Below, piece after piece: positions 55,256 through 64,000 of a stretch of 64,000 nucleotides of DNA. The stretch covers positions 1 to 64,000 of the forward strand of contig CALWSR010000017.1 of the NCBI GenBank assembly GCA_944384265.1, given 5' to 3'. The notes below the pieces were generated by a model. It had not been told where the DNA came from, made no database searches, and was given only the letters and a program-made list of their open reading frames with translations. The position numbers and the translations under genes were made by a program. The DNA is from an uncultured Clostridia bacterium. Lineage in GTDB: Bacteria > Bacillota > Clostridia > Lachnospirales > Anaerotignaceae. The first letter of the stretch is position 1. Each line of letters opens with the position of its first letter.

Positions 55256-55284
55256 ATTATATAAGAATTACCAAAATATTGCAA
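55256..55284 (-). promoter_or_regulatory. Sigma-A promoter of cggR
   Basis: Minus strand TTGCAA (55284-55279), 17-bp spacer, TATAAT (55261-55256). It lies just before the 8-bp inverted repeat and the GGGAC direct repeats. Confidence 0.65.
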
Positions 55285-55508
55285 TGTTTTTACAAATGTA
55301 TACATACAAAAAACTGACTAAATTTTTTTGCTGAAATATCATTTTATCACACAACATAAATAAATCTATTTTTTGCTAAAAATTTTCCCCTTATAAACAC
55401 AGCATATTGCTGAAAAACTGCTTCTTTTTTTATGCTACTTGCTCAAGCATCCATTTTACAGTATACTATATTTTAAAGCATTACATTATATGGAAAGGAT
55501 GGATTACA

Positions 55509-56840
55509 ATGGACCAACAGCTTTGGCAACAAATGAAAAACCAACCTCTTTTAAAAAAAATTGCTGCACAGCAGGAAGTGGTTTGGCTCAACGAGGATTT
55601 AGAGGATGCAAAAACTGCTTTGCAAAAGCTCTCTCTCACCATGGCAGATATAGAGGATGCCCAGGCAAGGCTTGCCCGTTTTGCACCCTTTATACAAAAA
55701 TGCTTTCCTGAAACACAGCCCCAAAATGGATTGATTGAATCCCCCCTGACAGAAATCGAAAATATGAAAAAACAGTTGGAGAGGGAATATGACATTTCCA
55801 TTGCAGGCAGGCTGTTTTTAAAACAGGACAGCCATCTTGCCATTTCCGGCTCTGTCAAAGCAAGGGGCGGCATTTATGAGGTGCTAAAACACGCAGAGGA
55901 TTTGGCACTGGAGCATGGCAAAATAAAATTGACAGATGATTACAGTATTTTTGCCAGTGATGATATGAAAAAGTTTTTCAGCCAATTTAAAATACAAGTA
56001 GGCTCTACAGGCAATCTGGGCATGAGCATTGGCATCATGAGTGCTGCCCTCGGTTTTCATGTCATTGTACATATGTCGGCCGATGCAAAGCAATGGAAAA
56101 AAGATTTGCTTCGTCAAAGAGGCGCTGTTGTAATAGAATATGATGACGATTACAGCAAAGCTGTGGAGGTGGGCAGAAAAGAATCTGATGCTGACCCAAA
56201 CAGCTATTTTGTAGATGATGAAAACTCTGTCACACTGTTTTTAGGCTATGCAGTGGCAGCCAAAAGGCTTCAGGAGCAATTTGAGCAAAAAGGCATTGTC
56301 ATAGATGAAAATCACCCTCTTTTTGTATACATTCCCTGCGGTGTAGGAGGGGCCCCCGGGGGCATCACATTTGGATTAAAACAAATTTTTGGAAACCATG
56401 TTCATGTATTTTTTGTAGAAACCACACCTGCCCCCTGTATGCTTTTGGGAATGGCTTCCGGTATGCAAAACAAAGTTTGTGTGCAGGATTTTGGCCTTTC
56501 CGGACAAACCCATGCAGATGGCTTGGCAGTTGGCAGACCCTCCGGATTTGTGGGCAATGTTATGACACATCTTTTGAGTGGAGAAATGACATTGGAGGAC
56601 AGACGCATTTATGATTTTATGCGTGACATTGTCCATAGCGAAAATATATTTTTGGAGCCTTCGGCCTGTGCTTCTTTTATGGGTGTGGTAGACTGCTTTC
56701 AAACAGAAGAAATGAAGCAATATATCAAAAATCATCAGCTGGAAAATAAAATGGAGCAGGCAATACATATTCCATGGGCAACAGGAGGCAGTCTGGTGCC
56801 TGAAAACATACGGCAAGAATATATGCAGACTCATATTTGA
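55509..56840 (+). CDS. dsdA: D-serine ammonia-lyase
   Basis: The 443-residue PLP enzyme starts at ATG 55509 (AAAGGATGG upstream; the longer ORF lacks a site) and converts D-serine to pyruvate and ammonia. N-terminal DsdA segment: IESPLTEIENMKKQL; PLP lysine K117 in HLAISGSVKARGGIYEVL; STGNLGMSIGI; PCGVGGAPGGITFGLKQIFG (phosphate-binding loop); DGLAVGRPSGFVG; LEPSACASFMGV. Full length for the family. It is divergent from cggR. No dsdC-type regulator is adjacent. Promoter probably within 55285-55500. Confidence 0.93.
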   Translation: MDQQLWQQMKNQPLLKKIAAQQEVVWLNEDLEDAKTALQKLSLTMADIEDAQARLARFAPFIQKCFPETQPQNGLIESPLTEIENMKKQLEREYDISIAGRLFLKQDSHLAISGSVKARGGIYEVLKHAEDLALEHGKIKLTDDYSIFASDDMKKFFSQFKIQVGSTGNLGMSIGIMSAALGFHVIVHMSADAKQWKKDLLRQRGAVVIEYDDDYSKAVEVGRKESDADPNSYFVDDENSVTLFLGYAVAAKRLQEQFEQKGIVIDENHPLFVYIPCGVGGAPGGITFGLKQIFGNHVHVFFVETTPAPCMLLGMASGMQNKVCVQDFGLSGQTHADGLAVGRPSGFVGNVMTHLLSGEMTLEDRRIYDFMRDIVHSENIFLEPSACASFMGVVDCFQTEEMKQYIKNHQLENKMEQAIHIPWATGGSLVPENIRQEYMQTHI

Positions 56841-56877
56841 GAGCATATTCTGCTCATTGCTTCTCTATTTTTGAAGA

Positions 56878-56918
56878 GAAAAGGAATTGCAGTTTTTATT
56901 GCAATTCCTTTTTCATTG
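56878..56918 (+). terminator. Terminator of dsdA
   Basis: AAAGGAATTGCA and TGCAATTCCTTT form a perfect stem followed by TTTT. Confidence 0.8.
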
Positions 56919-57837
56919 TGCTATACCAAACTCCTATAATAAAGTCCTGATTTTATCCAGAAATAAATAAAAACAGTAAGAAACCTCCTAAAATATAGAA
57001 AAAGAATGTTTTGTCAAGCAACAGAAGCTTTCTCCTATTCCAAATGGGATGTAAATATTGTATTTTTCCTTAAATTAGGATAGAAAAATAATTGATGAAA
57101 AATAAAAAGCAGATATTCATTGCCAAAAGAACCTTGTAAAACTATCTATTGCAGAAACAAAAATCCTATTTGCCGGTTGCCCTTTTACCTCATTTCAATA
57201 TATTCGGCTTTATGGGATATTTTAAATATAAAAGCTGTTGAATGCTTTCCAGAAGCATACAAGTTTAGAGTAGGAGTATGTTGTATTTTGTAGCTGTAAT
57301 AGTAAAATAGAAATAAAAGAATATACAAAAAATCAGTTGGTATAGCATATCCTCCATAATAAAATAAATTTACAGACAGATGAGCCGGTAAAATGATGTA
57401 AATGCCGGTGTGACAGATGTGATTGTCCATGGGAAAGCTGTCTTATTTATAGTATCTGTGCAAGACGCCCATTCAATAGGTGGATAGAAAAAGCCATTTC
57501 TTTTTCCATATTTTTGGCAATATTGCTGTTTATAAAGTGGCTTTTTCCATATCAAATATTTCCCTATCATATTTCTTCACTTATTATGACATATATTTCA
57601 GTTTATGACTGTGATTTTTTATTTTACCAACAAAAATCCCTTTGACATTATGCAAAGGAGATTTTCAAACACTTTTGCAGCCCCATAAAGCCAGAATACA
57701 TTTGTATCACAAAGCTTTATTTGCTTTTTAGAGCAAAATGAGCATAATTTCAATCACACATTTGTTTATCATGACAAATGCTTTTTTGCCAAAGCCACTG
57801 ATTCTTTCCTCCTATTTCAATAAAAACAAAACATATT
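56919..57837. other. ~920-bp gap between dsdA and permease gene
   Basis: Two unassigned minus-strand frames (57185-57430 and 57370-57570) have no ribosome-binding site or recognised motif. A terminator-like hairpin (CTTTG...CAAAG within AAAATC/GATTTT, 57633-57665) is present. Probably eroded DNA. Confidence 0.35.
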
Positions 57838-59109
57838 TTATGACATCCTTCTGCTGTTTTTGAAACAAAACAAACTATACACACCAGCAGAAACCAAAAG
57901 GGATATGACCCAAAATTGACTTTTTAAATTTATGTAAAAAATAATTCCCGCCACACTTCCTGCTATCCAAGCTGTTACCACTTCCCAATTTTTCAGACAT
58001 TGTATTTTTTTATAAAATAACATTGCCCCAAATAAAATGCCCCATAATGGCAAAATACACAATAAAAAAATTTCTGTCATTTGCAGCAAGCTGCCCATTA
58101 TTTTCAAATTACTTACAATAACAGATAGACCTCCTATAAAAAACACTGCCGTTTTATGAGAAATCTGCCCTCCCATTCTTGTTTTTTTTACAAGTGCCTG
58201 TACAGCAAGACTGCTTACATAAATACTTCCGTTTTGTGTGGTCAAAGCACACAATGCCAGCCAAATACAATAGGGCAGTACAATATTTAAAAGCAGTACT
58301 GCATAATTTAATGTGGTTGCTTGGGCAGCCTGTATGATAAAAATGCCCAAAAAATTGCTGCACATCAATGTAAAAAAATAAGCAAACACACACAAAAAAA
58401 CTGCTTTTTTACTTTTTGCAAAACGGCAGACATCAGGTATGGTTGTGGTAAATATGACAAAATTACCTACCACTGCCGTCACTGCCGCAAAAAATGTCAT
58501 ATCTGTTTTTGGAATATATTCTGTCAAAAATTGGACTCCATTTTTGATTTCTATCACTTTCCATAAATGATAAATATATAATAAAAACAAAATGGGCAAT
58601 ACTATCATATCAATTCGTTCCATGGCCTTCCAACCCTTTATGGAGCAAAGCACCCAAAATAATACAATCATCAGTATGGTAAAAGAAAGGGGTACCGGCC
58701 ATTTTGGAAAGCTGGAGAGTACCATTTTGGCAAACAAATCTCCAACCATGCCAATCCATATGACCATTGAAAATACCAACAGTACAGAAAATATACTTCC
58801 TGCTGCACTGCCTAATATTTTTTCCACCAAAAATACACTTGTATATCCAAAACGGTAGGATAATAGCCCCCAAAGCAGTCCAATGCAAAAAAGAAAAAAA
58901 TTTCCTGCCAGACAAGCCAGTATGGCTTTCTCAAAGGGCAACGCCTTTCCAATGAAAGCACCTGATGTGATGCTGGATACAGAAAAAGCAAAACACATCA
59001 TAACAATGACTATTTTCCATGTTTGCTTTCTTTTTGTACAGGGTACTGAGGAAAAGGCATATTCATAAATGCCTCTGATTGAAAAATCTATGTTATTTAA
59101 TATTTTCAT
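57838..59109 (-). CDS. NCS1-type nucleobase/cytosine permease-like transporter
   Basis: The 423-residue protein has about 12 membrane helices. The N-terminal helix pair SSITSGAFIGKALPFEKAIL, LACLAGNFFLFCIGLLWGLL and the following SYRFGYTSVFLVEKILGSAA resemble the NCS1/CodB family (G-x-x-G...L-x-x-x-x-G-N and GLxTxxLxRxxFGxxG), which couples purine, pyrimidine or cytosine uptake to cations. Helix 6 region TFFAAVTAVVGNFVIFTTTI, PDVCRFAKSKK matches the family DxxRF. A spore-germination permease was considered and set aside. Substrate unassigned. It ends 24 bp after the sensor gene, probably as one transcript. Confidence 0.75.
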   Translation of the reverse strand: MKILNNIDFSIRGIYEYAFSSVPCTKRKQTWKIVIVMMCFAFSVSSITSGAFIGKALPFEKAILACLAGNFFLFCIGLLWGLLSYRFGYTSVFLVEKILGSAAGSIFSVLLVFSMVIWIGMVGDLFAKMVLSSFPKWPVPLSFTILMIVLFWVLCSIKGWKAMERIDMIVLPILFLLYIYHLWKVIEIKNGVQFLTEYIPKTDMTFFAAVTAVVGNFVIFTTTIPDVCRFAKSKKAVFLCVFAYFFTLMCSNFLGIFIIQAAQATTLNYAVLLLNIVLPYCIWLALCALTTQNGSIYVSSLAVQALVKKTRMGGQISHKTAVFFIGGLSVIVSNLKIMGSLLQMTEIFLLCILPLWGILFGAMLFYKKIQCLKNWEVVTAWIAGSVAGIIFYINLKSQFWVISLLVSAGVYSLFCFKNSRRMS

Positions 59110-59133
59110 TTGCTTTTTCTCCTAATTTTTCCA

Positions 59134-60933
59134 TCAATCCAATAAAAATTGAAACTGGTCCCGTCCATTTTCTTTCACATCATAAAGGGCAGCATCTGCT
59201 TTTTTAAATGTCATTTTAAAATCCCTTTGCCCCATTAAAGCTCCGCCTATGCTAAGTGTAATCGGAATGGACTTTTTTTCAAATTCATATTTTTTGGCAG
59301 CTTCCTGCAAGCCTTGGCACATTTTTTGTATGGCTTGAATATCCTCCCCCGCATCCGGTAAATACAGCATATATTCATCTCCTCCCCAGCGGCAGAGAAT
59401 GTCTTCTTTTCTAAAGGCTTTGCGGATGGCTTTTCCAATGAATTTTAAAACATCATCTCCGCAATCATGGCCATAAATATCATTAAAATTTTTAAACAAA
59501 TCCACATCCACAATCATCACCATGTCCTGTGAAATGTTTTTTCCGCTTATCATTCTGGCCTTTATCTGCTCTTCTGCGGCAGAACGGTTCAAAAGTCCTG
59601 TCAGCTTGTCATGCATACCCATGTATATCAATTCTTTTCTTTCTTGATATTCTTTTTCAATGTCAATCAAACAGCCCAAAAGACGGATAGGCCTTTTATA
59701 AGATGCATTCGTTGTAATGACAGAAAATATCAAACGGAAATGCCGCCACTGTCCTGTTTTTAATTTGCATTCCAATTCTGTTTCATAGCTTTTGCCTTCT
59801 GTTCCCTTTATCAATATGTCTTGAAACTGCTCCTTTGTCATGGAAATCTCTTTATTTTCCTCTTCTAAATAGGAGCTGAAATTTTCTGTTACATTGCTGA
59901 TGGACAATTTTTGGGCATATTGTCCAAATGTGCGCATGGTATCTTCCATATAATCATAATCCAGTCCTGCCTCCCCAAATGTATCTGCCAAAAGATTATA
60001 GCTTTTGGCATAACCTTGTATGGCCAGGTTATTTCGGCTTTTGATACGAATATGGCTTATGGCAATCAACAAAATCAAAAATATGACTGCCACAAATACA
60101 CACAGAATTTCATACAAATAATGATATACAAAATCATCAAAGTCATATCCATGCTGTATTCTGTTATAAATCAGGCTGCGGCTGATTTCCTCCCTTGTAA
60201 GGCCTTCAATGCAGCGGTTTAGCAAATCCTTCAAAACAGGGCTTTCTTTTTGAGATATGCCTATGGAAAAATAAGTATTTGTATTGACAGGCACAGATAC
60301 CAAATCTCTGTTGGCATATTCATGCAGGTGCATCGTAGCAGTAAAAATATCGCAAAACATAATATCTGCCTGCCCTGAACGGACTGCTGCCAAACAATCC
60401 CCAGGTGTGTCAAAAACCATATACAAAAGCATTTCTTCATTTGAAAATTCAGGATATCCCTTCACTTTTGCTGCACTTTTGTCATGCAGCGCCCATAAAT
60501 CTGTTGTTTTTTCATAAATAACAGCCGTTTGAGAAATCAGATAGGGATTTGTCATCTCCAACTGAGGATATGTAGTGGGCATTTGATTGTAGGATACCAT
60601 GGTTGCCATCAAATCCGTCTGTCCTTTTTGTGTCTTTTCTATGGCATCCAAATAATTTTCCGATTCTACATAAACAATTTCAAAGCCCGTTTTTTCTCCA
60701 AATTGATTGAGAATATCTATCACAAGTCCTCTGTTTGTTTTATTCTTTTCATCTATTCCACAAAGAGGTGTCCAATCCTTTAAAACAGCCACCTTCAACA
60801 CTTTCTTTTGTTGAATATAGGCCTGCTCTTTTTTAGAAAGAGATAAATTTCTATCATGTGCCATTACCATTTTTGTACTGCCAAACGTCAAAATACCCAC
60901 CAACAGACAGAAAAGAACTTTTCTCATTACCAT
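59134..60933 (-). CDS. Periplasmic-binding-type sensor diguanylate cyclase
   Basis: The 599-residue protein has a signal peptide (VLFCLLVGILTFGSTKMVMA), an extracellular solute-binding family 3 domain (residues ~45-265: LKVAVLKDWTPLCGIDEKNK and DTPGDCLAAVRSGQADIMFC), one membrane helix (residues ~280-300: YEILCVFVAVIFLILLIAIS), a PAS-like region (~320-420) and a C-terminal GGDEF domain. The catalytic motif is GGDEY, and the RxxD I-site RKED lies five residues before it, so it should be an active, product-inhibited diguanylate cyclase. The extracellular domain may bind an amino acid. AGGAGG precedes ATG; the permease gene follows closely. Confidence 0.9.
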   Translation of the reverse strand: MVMRKVLFCLLVGILTFGSTKMVMAHDRNLSLSKKEQAYIQQKKVLKVAVLKDWTPLCGIDEKNKTNRGLVIDILNQFGEKTGFEIVYVESENYLDAIEKTQKGQTDLMATMVSYNQMPTTYPQLEMTNPYLISQTAVIYEKTTDLWALHDKSAAKVKGYPEFSNEEMLLYMVFDTPGDCLAAVRSGQADIMFCDIFTATMHLHEYANRDLVSVPVNTNTYFSIGISQKESPVLKDLLNRCIEGLTREEISRSLIYNRIQHGYDFDDFVYHYLYEILCVFVAVIFLILLIAISHIRIKSRNNLAIQGYAKSYNLLADTFGEAGLDYDYMEDTMRTFGQYAQKLSISNVTENFSSYLEEENKEISMTKEQFQDILIKGTEGKSYETELECKLKTGQWRHFRLIFSVITTNASYKRPIRLLGCLIDIEKEYQERKELIYMGMHDKLTGLLNRSAAEEQIKARMISGKNISQDMVMIVDVDLFKNFNDIYGHDCGDDVLKFIGKAIRKAFRKEDILCRWGGDEYMLYLPDAGEDIQAIQKMCQGLQEAAKKYEFEKKSIPITLSIGGALMGQRDFKMTFKKADAALYDVKENGRDQFQFLLD

Positions 60934-61095
60934 ATTCTTTACACCTCCTTGTGATATAGCTCCCTTTTATATTATCATAATACCTCCCATTTTTTAACAA
61001 TATAATATATTATTTTTATTATATCATAAAATGATTGCAATATTCTATTACTTGGGGTTTAAAAAATTGTTTTTGTAAAAACAGAAGCATTTTAT
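60934..61095. other. Spacer between fprA fusion terminator and sensor gene
   Basis: No gene; AT-rich promoter DNA of the sensor gene. Confidence 0.3.
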
Positions 61096-61133
61096 AAAAA
61101 AAGCTGTTATATCAAAATATAACAGCTTTTTTA
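61096..61133 (-). terminator. Terminator of flavodiiron fusion gene
   Basis: AAAAAAGCTGTTATA and TATAACAGCTTTTTT form a perfect 15-bp stem just after the stop. Confidence 0.88.
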
Positions 61134-61140
61134 TTATGAT

Positions 61141-63666
61141 TTAGAACATATCGTCAAACAGTGCAGGTTTTTTCAATGCTTCTGTCACTTCGGCCATTTT
61201 TGTCATATCGCCAATCAATGTCACTCCCACAAGACGTCTGTTTACAAAATAATATTTTTCATAGGTATGCTTTGTATCGTCTTTGAGTACCACTGTTTTA
61301 TATTTTTTATCAGGATTTTTGCCATTGTCTCCCAGTGCATACAATGATGTTTCCATGCCGTGGAATGCCAATGCTGCCAGCACTGTTTCATATTTTGCTG
61401 TATCTCCTGTTGCGTTGATACCTGCCACCTTACCCATTTCTACGGCTTCAGACCACAGTGCAAAATTGATGTTGTCAAACTCTGCACAGTCACCGCAGGC
61501 ATAAATGTCAGCAATGCTTGTTTCCATTTTTTCATTGACAACAATGGCTCTGTTGACAGCTGCACCGGCTTCCTGTGCAACCTTTACATTTGCACGAACA
61601 CCGCTGGAAATAATTACCACATCTGCGGCAATCACTTCTCCGCTGCCCAGTCTGACACCGGTCACATGGTCACTGCCCTCAATTTCTTCCACACTGACAC
61701 CCAGACGAATGGTAATGTCCTCTCTTGCAGCTGCATCCAAAAGCATATCGCTTGCATCCTTATCCAGCTGACGGCTCATCAACTGGTCCATCACTTCCAA
61801 TACAGTTACATTGCAGTGTGATTTTTTGATTTCCCATGCTGCTTCCAATCCCAGCACGCCGCCGCCGATGACAACCACATTTTTTGCTGTTTTAAGCAGC
61901 TTTCTTACCTTTTCTACGTCAGACATTCTTCTGATTGCCACCACTTCTGATTTTTCAACACCTTTGATTGGAGGTACAAAGCACTCTGCACCAAGGGCAT
62001 AAATACATTTGTCATATTTCAGCTTCATGCCGTCTGCAAATATAATTTCTTTTGCTTTTGTATCAATGCTTTGAATTTCTTGTCCCAATACTGTATTGAT
62101 GTTGTTTTCTTGGTACCATGCTTCACTTTCCACTGCCAGCTGTTTTGCAGAAACGCCTGAAAGCAGTGTTTTTGTCAGCATAGGACGGTTGTAGCTGAGT
62201 GATTTTTCATTGGAAACAATGGTGATGGTACAGGTTTTATTTCTTTGTCTGATTTCTTTTGCAGCATTAAAGCCTGCCGCACCGTTTCCTAATATAACAA
62301 AGATTTCATTTGTATCATTTTGATATGTGGATTCCTCTACCTCAACAGGTATAAAGTTTTCTGGACCTACACCACAAACAGGGCAGGTTTCTGCGCCTTC
62401 TGGGAATATTTCTCCACAAACAAGACATTTTACAAGACGCTTTGTAGCAGATTTCAGCTTGTCATTTTCTTTGTTTTGCAAAATACAGCCAAAATTGTAG
62501 CCATATTCATATGCCCCTGTCAAATCATTTTGGCTTGGACGGAATTTGATGCGGTATCCGTCTATTACCTTCATACGCAGCTGTTTTAATCTTTCAATAA
62601 TGTGGGGAACACCTTCACCGCTCCAGCCATAGCTTCCAAAGGCACTTGCCAGCTTTCCGCCATGGGTGCCGGCAAAAATGGATGTTGTCAAATCCCAAAT
62701 AGGTTTTAATGCTTCTCCCACAATGGTTGGCGTACCAAAAAGAATACCGTCTGCAAAGCCCAATTCCTCCAAAACCTTTGCTTGGTCAGAAACCACCATG
62801 TCATATATCCGCACATCTACATCGCCGCTGTCTAAAATACCGTTTTTGATTGCTTCTGCCAGCTCTCCTGTGTAGCCGTATGCAGAAACATAAGGGATGA
62901 TGACTGTTTTTTTAGGGTTTGGATTGATGACAGTACACCATTGTCTGTAAGTATTTTTAATTTCATCGATTCTGCAATCAATGACAGGGCCATGGCCTGT
63001 ACAAATCATATCCACCTCTAAGCCCTCAATGCGGTCCAGTGCTTTTATCATAAAAGGCTTAAATGGTCCAATGATATTGTCAAAATAGTATTTTGTTGCT
63101 CTCATATAGCCTTCGTTGTCTGTCACTTTGCTTAACACAATATCATCTGAGCAGTAGTGAGAGCCAAAGGAGTCACAGGTAAACAACAGCTTGTCTTCTT
63201 CTACATAGGTATACATGGTATCTGGCCAGTGCAGATTTGGCAAAAGCATAAAATGCAGTGTTTTGTTGCCCAAAGACAATGTATCGTTTTCTTTTACTGC
63301 AATGCTGTAAAAATCATGGTTGATAATGTTTTTCAAAAAGTTGATGGCACAGGCTGTTGCAACCACACAAATATGAGGGTTCAGCTCTATCAGCTTTACA
63401 ATGCTGCCGGCATGGTCAGGCTCTGTATGATTCATCACAATATAGTCAATATCCTCTATATTTACAACCTCTTGCAACGCTTCTAAATACTGGTCAAAAA
63501 ATTTTACCTTTGCTGTCTCAAATACAGCTGTTTTTTCGCTTCCCTTTAAAACATAAGAGTTATAGGTTGTACCAAATTCTGTTTCCATAATAATGTCAAA
63601 CACACGCAGGTCCTTATCCAGCACGCCTGCCCAGTGTAAATCTTGTTTCAACTGCAATGATTTCAT
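61141..63666 (-). CDS. Flavodiiron protein-rubredoxin-NADH oxidoreductase fusion
   Basis: From ATG 63666 the 841-residue protein joins three modules. Residues ~1-250: metallo-beta-lactamase-like diiron domain with ligands HTEPDH (in YIVMNHTEPDHAGSIV), and TCDSFGSH and GTGHGPV; ~255-390: flavodoxin domain (FMN) with PYVSAYGYTGELAEAIKNGI; ~410-445: short rubredoxin-like zinc/iron knuckle CLVCGEIFPEGAETCPVCGVG; ~455-840: FAD/NADH oxidoreductase with FVILGNGAAGFNAAKEIRQ, VVVIGGGVLGLEAAWEIKKS and DIYACGDCAEF. This lets NADH reduce O2 or NO to water or N2O in one polypeptide, a known arrangement in some anaerobes. Its start has GAGAGGAG upstream. Long cytosolic enzyme; no signal peptide. Confidence 0.93.
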   Translation of the reverse strand: MKSLQLKQDLHWAGVLDKDLRVFDIIMETEFGTTYNSYVLKGSEKTAVFETAKVKFFDQYLEALQEVVNIEDIDYIVMNHTEPDHAGSIVKLIELNPHICVVATACAINFLKNIINHDFYSIAVKENDTLSLGNKTLHFMLLPNLHWPDTMYTYVEEDKLLFTCDSFGSHYCSDDIVLSKVTDNEGYMRATKYYFDNIIGPFKPFMIKALDRIEGLEVDMICTGHGPVIDCRIDEIKNTYRQWCTVINPNPKKTVIIPYVSAYGYTGELAEAIKNGILDSGDVDVRIYDMVVSDQAKVLEELGFADGILFGTPTIVGEALKPIWDLTTSIFAGTHGGKLASAFGSYGWSGEGVPHIIERLKQLRMKVIDGYRIKFRPSQNDLTGAYEYGYNFGCILQNKENDKLKSATKRLVKCLVCGEIFPEGAETCPVCGVGPENFIPVEVEESTYQNDTNEIFVILGNGAAGFNAAKEIRQRNKTCTITIVSNEKSLSYNRPMLTKTLLSGVSAKQLAVESEAWYQENNINTVLGQEIQSIDTKAKEIIFADGMKLKYDKCIYALGAECFVPPIKGVEKSEVVAIRRMSDVEKVRKLLKTAKNVVVIGGGVLGLEAAWEIKKSHCNVTVLEVMDQLMSRQLDKDASDMLLDAAAREDITIRLGVSVEEIEGSDHVTGVRLGSGEVIAADVVIISSGVRANVKVAQEAGAAVNRAIVVNEKMETSIADIYACGDCAEFDNINFALWSEAVEMGKVAGINATGDTAKYETVLAALAFHGMETSLYALGDNGKNPDKKYKTVVLKDDTKHTYEKYYFVNRRLVGVTLIGDMTKMAEVTEALKKPALFDDMF

Positions 63667-64000
63667 AACAAGTATACTCCTCTCCACTTTGATAAACTTT
63701 AGACATATGTTACCATTTCATTATAACGATAGATAAAAAATATGTCAATAATAATTATTTGTTATAATTTATTATCTGTTATTATCTATATTCTACAAGA
63801 ATTTTCTTTTTTTAGTATAAACAGTGTAAGCTTTTTCCATACCAAAAAATCATTGCAAAAGCACTTTTTCTGGTGTAAAATCTCCCCTAGGATATACGAG
63901 GCTGGTTTTAGTGGAGGGCATAAGGCTTTGGCGGCTGTTTTCAGCCGGCATGGCCATTTTCGTGGCTTTTAGCACTCTTTGTCAGAGAAGAAAATGTTTT
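63667..64000. other. Upstream region of flavodiiron fusion and right window edge
   Basis: Holds the fprA-fusion promoter, then AT-rich DNA to about 63885, then a GC-richer stretch (63885-64000) with hairpin GGCTG-TTTT-CAGCC. The last part may be the edge of an unseen gene or RNA; no frame or family identified. Confidence 0.35.
63720..63748 (-). promoter_or_regulatory. Consensus sigma-A promoter of flavodiiron fusion
   Basis: Minus strand TTGACA (63748-63743), 17-bp spacer, TATAAT (63725-63720): perfect consensus at optimal spacing, about 55 bp upstream of the start codon. This is the strongest promoter in the window. Confidence 0.85.

Noticed and set aside
57185..57570. Two overlapping minus-strand frames in the dsdA-permease gap
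   Set aside because: No ribosome-binding site, no motif, low-complexity Tyr/Leu runs.
57838..59109. Spore-germination permease (GerAB-like) for the 423-residue transporter
   Set aside because: The N-terminal helix pattern and DxxRF fit NCS1/CodB better, and no gerA or gerC gene is next to it.

Overview
The window is AT-rich chromosomal DNA whose gene content points to an anaerobic, probably spore-forming Firmicute of the class Clostridia. The evidence is a T-box leader on pheST, a CggR-headed glycolytic cluster, strong Shine-Dalgarno sequences, consensus sigma-A promoters, a SpoIID-like protein, a fused flavodiiron/rubredoxin/NADH oxidoreductase and a DUF4491-type protein. No rRNA or tRNA gene or CRISPR array was seen. 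I cannot name a genus from the sequence alone.

Region 1 (1-5.9 kb, minus strand) is the promoter-proximal end of a contractile injection system or phage-tail-like locus. It runs from a strong promoter through sheath, inner tube, tail-assembly chaperone, a short protein that seems to lack its own start codon (candidate -1 frameshift), a second tube-family protein, and a large Lys/Tyr-rich protein with ~58-residue repeats that leaves the window at base 1. No capsid, terminase or integrase gene is visible, but the locus continues to the left.

Region 2 (6-20 kb) is loosely packed. It holds a decayed hydantoinase/oxoprolinase gene, two XRE regulators, a ferredoxin gene divergent from a Crp/Fnr regulator with a palindrome between them, a GT4 glycosyltransferase, a GGDEF protein that has lost its catalytic signature but kept its I-site, a BlaI-type repressor, a cupin, a HAD phosphatase, an FMN-dependent 2-hydroxyacid oxidase-like protein and a DUF4491 membrane protein. 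Long gene-poor gaps carry degenerate dispersed repeats.

Region 3 (20-41.5 kb) is mostly housekeeping: P-loop kinase, superoxide dismutase, queA, a PARG-like hydrolase, a SpoIID/LytB protein, pheST with T-box, a DEAD-box helicase, DAHP synthase, trpS, queT with a preQ1 riboswitch, kptA, a CbxX-type AAA+ ATPase and a stand-alone EF-Tu-domain-2-like barrel. Two copies of a ~220-bp element (11.9 and 38.2 kb) are each bracketed by 15-16-bp direct repeats that are themselves small palindromes.

Region 4 (41.5-56.8 kb) holds a GHL10-type cell-wall glycosidase, an aroE-aroK fusion, a GNAT, brnQ, and the glycolytic cluster cggR-pgk-(polysaccharide deacetylase)-(two identical 37-aa membrane peptides)-tpiA-gpmI-eno, without gap. 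A divergent D-serine dehydratase follows.

Region 5 (56.8-64 kb) has an NCS1-type permease, a periplasmic-binding/GGDEF sensor with intact GGDEY, and the FprA-rubredoxin-NADH oxidoreductase fusion behind a consensus promoter. That fusion and the superoxide dismutase suggest active oxygen detoxification in an anaerobe.
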